64,000 nt of DNA, taken from positions 124,001 to 188,000 of the forward strand of contig JAUIRK010000641.1 of assembly GCA_030549495.1 (NCBI GenBank), in the 5' to 3' direction. The notes below the pieces were generated by a model. That model was not told where the DNA came from and did not search any database. It saw only the letters and a list, made by a program, of their open reading frames with translations. The stretch comes from Nectonema munidae (Eukaryota > Nematomorpha > Nectonematoida > Nectonematidae). The position numbers and the translations under genes are program-made. Below are positions 35,711 through 64,000 of the stretch, piece after piece (position 1 is the first letter of the stretch; each line of letters opens with the position of its first letter).

Positions 35711-36260
35711 GCTAAAAATGCCCCCGAAATAAATGCCCCCAATTAAAAAGTAGGAAAAAATGCCCCCTAATTTTTGATTTTCAGGATTTTTTTAATTATA
35801 TTAATATTATTATTTGGTACCGTTTTGAAAGGCTAAATTTCTAAAATTTCTTAATCTATAGGGTTTTTTTTTCTTTATAGTTCTTGAAAACAATAGCAAA
35901 GGTGCAGATTTGTGGGGATGTGTTCTTAAAATCAGTTAAAACACAAATTATATTTAGAAAGTGTTTGATATACACAAAGTCCAAAAATATTTGCTATTTT
36001 ATAAAAAAAAATTTTGTATTTAAAAAATTGTCGTATGCAGAGTTTTTTAGTTTACTTTAATTAAATTTTAATTGTTTTAGATGAAAAGCTGACTTTTTGT
36101 TTTTTTTTACAAAAAATCTTTATTTGACATATCTTTTAAAAAAAAATTTTTTTAATTTTAATTAATAATTTTTTGAAATTTTTTGTGTTCGGGCATTTTT
36201 TCCAAATTTTAAATTTTGGGCATTTTTTCCTATTTTTTAATAGGGGCATTTTTTCTTCGC
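35711..36260. mobile_element. Nested inverted-repeat element (about 550 bp)
   Basis: The left end repeats AAATGCCCCC three times with spacers, including AAAAAGTAGGAAAAAATGCC. The right end has the reverse complement (GGGCATTTTTTCCTATTTTT). It has a long AT-rich centre and no ORF. It is the third element nested in the 33490-36511 host. Confidence 0.6.
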
Positions 36261-36519
36261 ACCATATTAAATATGCAAATTTAATTAAAATATTTTCGCT
36301 GGAAGTATAGTATTTAAATTCACCAATTTTGTAAAAAAAAATATAAAGTAGTCTTATAAATTTAGGACTTTAGCTATGGGCTGAATACACTCTATTTTAA
36401 AGGATTGCTTGAATATTTGGTCTCCCGTGGTATTTCCAGACCACTAATTTTGAAAATTGCAACAAAAAATTTTCGCCCCCCCCCCAATAATTTTGAGGAT
36501 GTGCGCCCCTGTTAGGTAC

Positions 36520-38224
36520 CTATTGTTGAAGGAAAGTTGATTATTTGAAAATCATATCAATATATGTCTTAATAAATGATAGGAATTGGAACCAATTTTA
36601 TTATTGAATTTTTAACAATAAATGAAGGGATGATTGAAAATTTTTTAAATACTAAATATTCATTATTATACACTTTACTAAAGATTTATTACATACTTAG
36701 TATATTTAACTATAAAAAAATTCTCCACTTGTTTATATATAGTTTGCTCATTATAAAAAGATAAAAAATATAACTTAATATAATTACCTATTTTTTTAAT
36801 TTTTTTTGTTAGTTTATTAACTTTTAAAAGTTATTAACCCTGAAGAAATTATGAAGTTTTCCATTTTTAAATTGTAAAAATATTTTAGTAAAACCGTAAT
36901 ATATTTGTAGATGAACATACATTTAAGTTAAAAATTAAATCAAACCATAACACAACTTTATAAATAACTTGATTAAATTACAAATATAATTAAATGATAC
37001 CAACTCTTCTTTCTTTATATAGAAGTAAACTCATTTCTGCACGAAAAAAAATCAGCTTGACTTCATCTTTTATTATTTGATCATTTTATTATATACTTTT
37101 GAAATAAATTGATTTCTGTTTTTTTACTTTACACGCTCAAATTCATAAATAGTGGATAGCCAACCCTGCGACAGTAAAGAGTCATTCTTAATAACTTTTT
37201 ACTTATAAAAAAATATATACATATGAAAAGTTGAATATTTAACATTCATGATGTTTTATAAAATATTTAACATGTAAGTGAACTTTACATGTCGTGCGAA
37301 CTCTTGAAAAAAAATAAACAAAAAACAAAAAAAATTTCGAACTATTTTTCTCTTATAATATTTTTTTAAGAAAGTATTTGTTAGATTGATTTAAAAAATT
37401 ATATTTGTTTTCGGAATAATCTTCAGAACGTAAATATTTTAAAGAAAATTTTTTTTTAAATCTTTTAGACAAGTGTTTCTCAATCTCTTGTTTTGCTACA
37501 GTAAAGTTGCAAAAAAATTAACCTAAAAATATTATATTAAAACGGTTAGAATTTCGCGGTTATTGATCTATTTATATATTATAATTGGGTTGTAGTGTAG
37601 TTTTATATCTATGATCCGTTCTTAAATTTGAACTAGACATCATGGCATTGGCGAGCTTAGACAGGGCGCGATTGCCAATTTTCAAGTATATCAATGTATA
37701 GTTTAATCAAATGGGAGGGAACTGATTTTCTAAAAGAAAAGTGTTACTTCAGATATGAAAGGTGGTGTATATATTTTATATATGGGCTGAAGAGAAAATT
37801 GATCTGTGCATGCTGTTTTAAATCTTTGCGCTACATATACCCTTTCATTTTTTGTACATAGCTATGTACAAATCAGCTGCTATATATCCAGTATTATGGG
37901 TTAGTTAATTATAACAAGCTTTTTTCATTTAGCTTCGAATTTTGTAAAGAATATTAAATTTAAATGCGATTAAATTTTCAAAAAAATTGTTTTTGTTGTG
38001 AGAACTATTGAAAACTGTTGTTTTAGACGTAGATAAAGTCAAACTAAATCCAAATATACATTAAAAAAAAGTTATTTCAGTTACTTTTTTAAAAGGTTCC
38101 TTCCGTATATAAATTATAATAAAGTTTTAAAATATTTAAAAAAAGTTTAACATAGATCCTCTAAATATTTGAATCAAAAGATTGTTGTAGACTAAGACAT
38201 ACACAACCGATCTCTTTTTGACTT
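36520..38224. other. Region upstream of the AFG3L2-type gene
   Basis: AT-rich, without supported ORFs. It should hold the promoter of the m-AAA protease gene. A start like AAGTGTTTCTCAATC near 37482 recalls some hAT ends, but no partner was found. Confidence 0.35.
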
Positions 38225-61764
<23,540 letters not shown>

Positions 61765-61956
61765 AATTCATATATCGCATTTGTATGTTAGAATTGTTTT
61801 TTAAGACATTTTCCAGAGATATACATAACATTAGCAATACGGTTTTATAAAGTTAATAATGTTAGAAATTTTATTAATCACTTTTTTTTCTAGCTGATAG
61901 CGATGAATCTACTGTATATGTGATATAATTTTACATAAATAATCATATATTATTAG
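61765..61956 (+). other. 3' flank / presumed 3' UTR of the AFG3L2-type gene
   Basis: It starts directly after the TAA at 61762-61764 and runs to the hAT element. I see no canonical AATAAA here, so cleavage may use a variant signal. Confidence 0.4.
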
Positions 61957-63061
61957 CAGGGCGAGGAAAAATTGACTTTTACTCAGAGAAAAAATTGACT
62001 TTTAAAGTTTCATTGAATTGAACAACTATGAACACTTTAGAGAAAGTATTGAAAATTATTTCAAAGTATCCATGACTTTCTAATACAACAACATATAATA
62101 AATGACATTTTCTGATTTAAAATTGGATCATTTTCTAGCAGTTTTTTCAGTTTAGAAAGAGAAATTGGCAATTTTGTAATTTGGGATAAGTACTGCGAGA
62201 GATTTGAGAGTTTTCCATATTCATGATTTTATTGATTTATTTTATTTCAATCTATTTCCAAGATAACTTTTAACGCCACATTCGTCTTAAATGAAATAAT
62301 GCTGAAACAAGTAAAGGCATCTTCGACTGAAAAAGTCTCTATGTTGTTTTTTCCGACAAAATCAATGAATCGTGAATATTCTCTAATTATTGCTACCAAG
62401 TTTTGACACAGATTTTCTTTTTTTTAACAATTTCTTGATATTTGGCAATAAAATTCCATCATCTTCATCATTAATTTCTTCACTGCTGAGCGATTTTAAT
62501 GAAAATATTTTGCTGCTTGCAACCAATTTGTCAATTTCGTTACATTTGGAACTGAAGTGTGACCGATAGGTTTGAAAAGAGAACGTCTTTTTCTATTACT
62601 AATTTTGAATGATCTAATGCCGGTAATCTACAATTTTGCTGGATAACTTAACTTTTAAAGTAAACTTGTGTAAAAGATGTTAAAAACATGCAATGATAAA
62701 AAAAAGTTCTTCAGCAGCTTCTGCTGCGAATATATCGTATGTAACCGCGTTTGTCAACAAAAAAAATTTGTCTTACAAAAAACTTCTTTATGTTTAACCT
62801 CAGTCAGAAAAACTTTACAGTAAAAACTTTTATTAGATGAAAAAAGGCCAACTATTGTGAAGTGCTGATATAAAGAAGAAATCTTGTATGTATCGCTTAT
62901 AACAATTTTAGGCACATTGAATCAAAAAGTGTTAAATATAAAAATTGACTTTGATTGACTTAAAAATTTGAAATTAGTTCAAAATTTTTCAGACTAAACA
63001 AGTAAAGATCTTCAAGGAGTTTTTGCTAAACGAAAATAAAAGTTGACTTTTACTCGCCCTG
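61957..63061. mobile_element. Non-autonomous hAT element (1105 bp) with exact target duplication
   Basis: The ends CAGGGCGAGGAAAAATTGAC and GTTGACTTTTACTCGCCCTG are inverted. Both flanks are ATTATTAG (61949-61956 and 63062-63069), a perfect 8-bp duplication. The interior gives minus-strand coding-like fragments near 62240-62420 (IREYSRFIDFVGKNN) that may be transposase remains, but no full domain is visible. Confidence 0.88.
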
Positions 63062-63079
63062 ATTATTAGTTATTGCTAC

Positions 63080-64000
63080 GATTGAAAATTCCCGACTAAA
63101 CTGCAAAGATACCACAGATGGCGTGCCAGCGTCTTCGTCCCAGCTTCCTGACGATCTCGTTGTCTTCTTCTTCTTCCAGAGCGTTGAAAAGGGCGATATC
63201 ATGACGGGGAGCATTGACAACTGAATGTGCCAAGAACCAGGCACGAACGTAATGCTTGGGAATAAAAATGCAGACATCATTTAAATTCTCCAAAATACCT
63301 GATTGTGCTACACGGGAAGAAGAGGGTCTTTTAAGTCGATGCTGAGAGAACTGGGGAATGAAGATCCACATCTTCAAGCTAAATATGACCCGAGCCATCC
63401 ATCGTGCTCGATTTAAAGCCCCGGGTTTTCGAAAAGTGATGCTTTCGCGGCCATGTCGCACCCCTACAAGAAAGATAATGACCAACTCAAGAAGCTCTCT
63501 GTAGTCGTCGCGTGGATGATTAAAGTGCAGCTGACTTTGGCAAAAATTGAGGACATCAGTAGCCCACGATGCAACTCGAATAGCATCTTCGGCTGTTTGA
63601 TAGTTTTTTTTATCCACAGAAGGCCAAAACTCTTTGAATTGTTGAAAAATTGTGGTATAAGGGCTACGTGACACCTCTGAAACCAATGAAGAAGACACCG
63701 CTTTTAGTAGAAGCTCCAAATCCTGATGTCTACAAGCTAGACTCAAGAGACACGTCTAAGAATCTGCTGCAGACGCACACAGACACTGCCTTTGCGACCG
63801 ATGTTAGTAGCAGTCGTGTCGAAGCAAAGCGCTGCAATCCTCTCTTAAAGGTTCCATTCCTTGATGACGTTAATAATTGTGGTGGCTGTTGGCAAAGCAG
63901 CTTGAGAACTCTTTCTCCAGAAACAAGAATAGGAAGGCGATCCACTACTTCTCCATTAGTAAGTGCAGGCATCAACTTTCCATTCCAGTGGACAGTCAGG
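63080..64000 (-). mobile_element. Transposase-derived sequence (DTTATN / CRHQ type), runs off window
   Basis: The minus strand enters at the window edge with LTVHWNGKLMPALTN and VDRLPILVSGE. It goes on in another frame with FDTTATNIGRKGS (about 63815), then LSLACRHQDLELLLK and PRDDYRELLELVIIFLVGV (63746-63096). The order of D-T-T-x-x-N-x-G, C-R-H-x and P-R-D-D-Y-R-E-L-L-E-L is that of a widespread animal transposase-like family. The frame changes at least twice, so this copy is broken. It is GC-richer than its surroundings and lies just beyond the hAT element, antisense to the AFG3L2-type gene. Confidence 0.65.

Larger units (their letters stand above)
33490..36511. mobile_element. 3-kb hAT-type element with perfect 8-bp target duplication
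   Basis: The terminal inverted repeat CAGGGGCGCACATCC (33490) pairs with GGATGTGCGCCCCTG ending at 36511. The flanks TTAGGTAC (33482-33489 and 36512-36519) are identical 8-bp duplications, the hAT hallmark. C/G homopolymer tracts sit just inside both ends. I recognise no transposase, so it is non-autonomous. It holds three other inverted-repeat elements and an exon-like segment. Confidence 0.85.

Overview
This is an AT-rich animal nuclear window with intron-split genes, GT-AG introns of about 50 bp up to several kb, and a dense load of LINEs and DNA transposons. No bacterial, viral or organelle-type gene layout is seen. Base composition, the mix of tiny and transposon-swollen introns, and the transposon families fit an arthropod, possibly a copepod such as a sea louse; the organism is an inference.

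Left end (1-5.4 kb): a possible last exon of an upstream gene, then a nearly intact CR1-group LINE on the minus strand. Its PHD-like ORF1 and endonuclease/reverse transcriptase ORF2 are both open. ORF2 lacks an in-frame AUG before its catalytic core and overlaps ORF1 in the -1 frame at a T-rich slippery run. Diverged tandem repeats and a head-to-head pair of 21-bp arrays follow.

6.26-28.0 kb, plus strand: a secreted animal haem peroxidase of the myeloperoxidase fold, rebuilt here from 15 exons with matching phases into about 724 residues. It has a signal peptide, distal and proximal haem histidines and the haem-linking Asp, Arg and Glu. Its introns hold a LINE relic, TTAA-flanked MITEs, a long palindrome, a pogo-like transposase relic, a small structured GC-richer island and inverted minisatellite arrays.

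28-38.2 kb, intergenic: a decayed LINE, a 1.1-kb G/T and C/A homopolymer tract that is probably a consensus or assembly artefact, and a 3-kb hAT-type element with a perfect 8-bp target duplication. Three other inverted-repeat elements and one exon-like cysteine-rich segment are nested in it.

38.2-61.8 kb, plus strand: an AFG3L2-type mitochondrial m-AAA protease, rebuilt from 17 exons (the first tentative) into about 746 residues. It has a targeting-like N terminus, two membrane segments, Walker A and B, and the HEAGH zinc site. Its introns carry relics of hAT-like, piggyBac, RTE-like LINE and hAT transposons, MITEs, and a roughly 147-bp-period tandem array.

Right end (61.9-64 kb): a 1.1-kb non-autonomous hAT element with exact target duplications, then a transposase-derived sequence on the minus strand that runs off the window. 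The two host genes are unrelated in function: one product is secreted, the other is in the mitochondrial inner membrane. Nothing here looks like an operon or a defence system; the novelty lies in the mobile-element layers.
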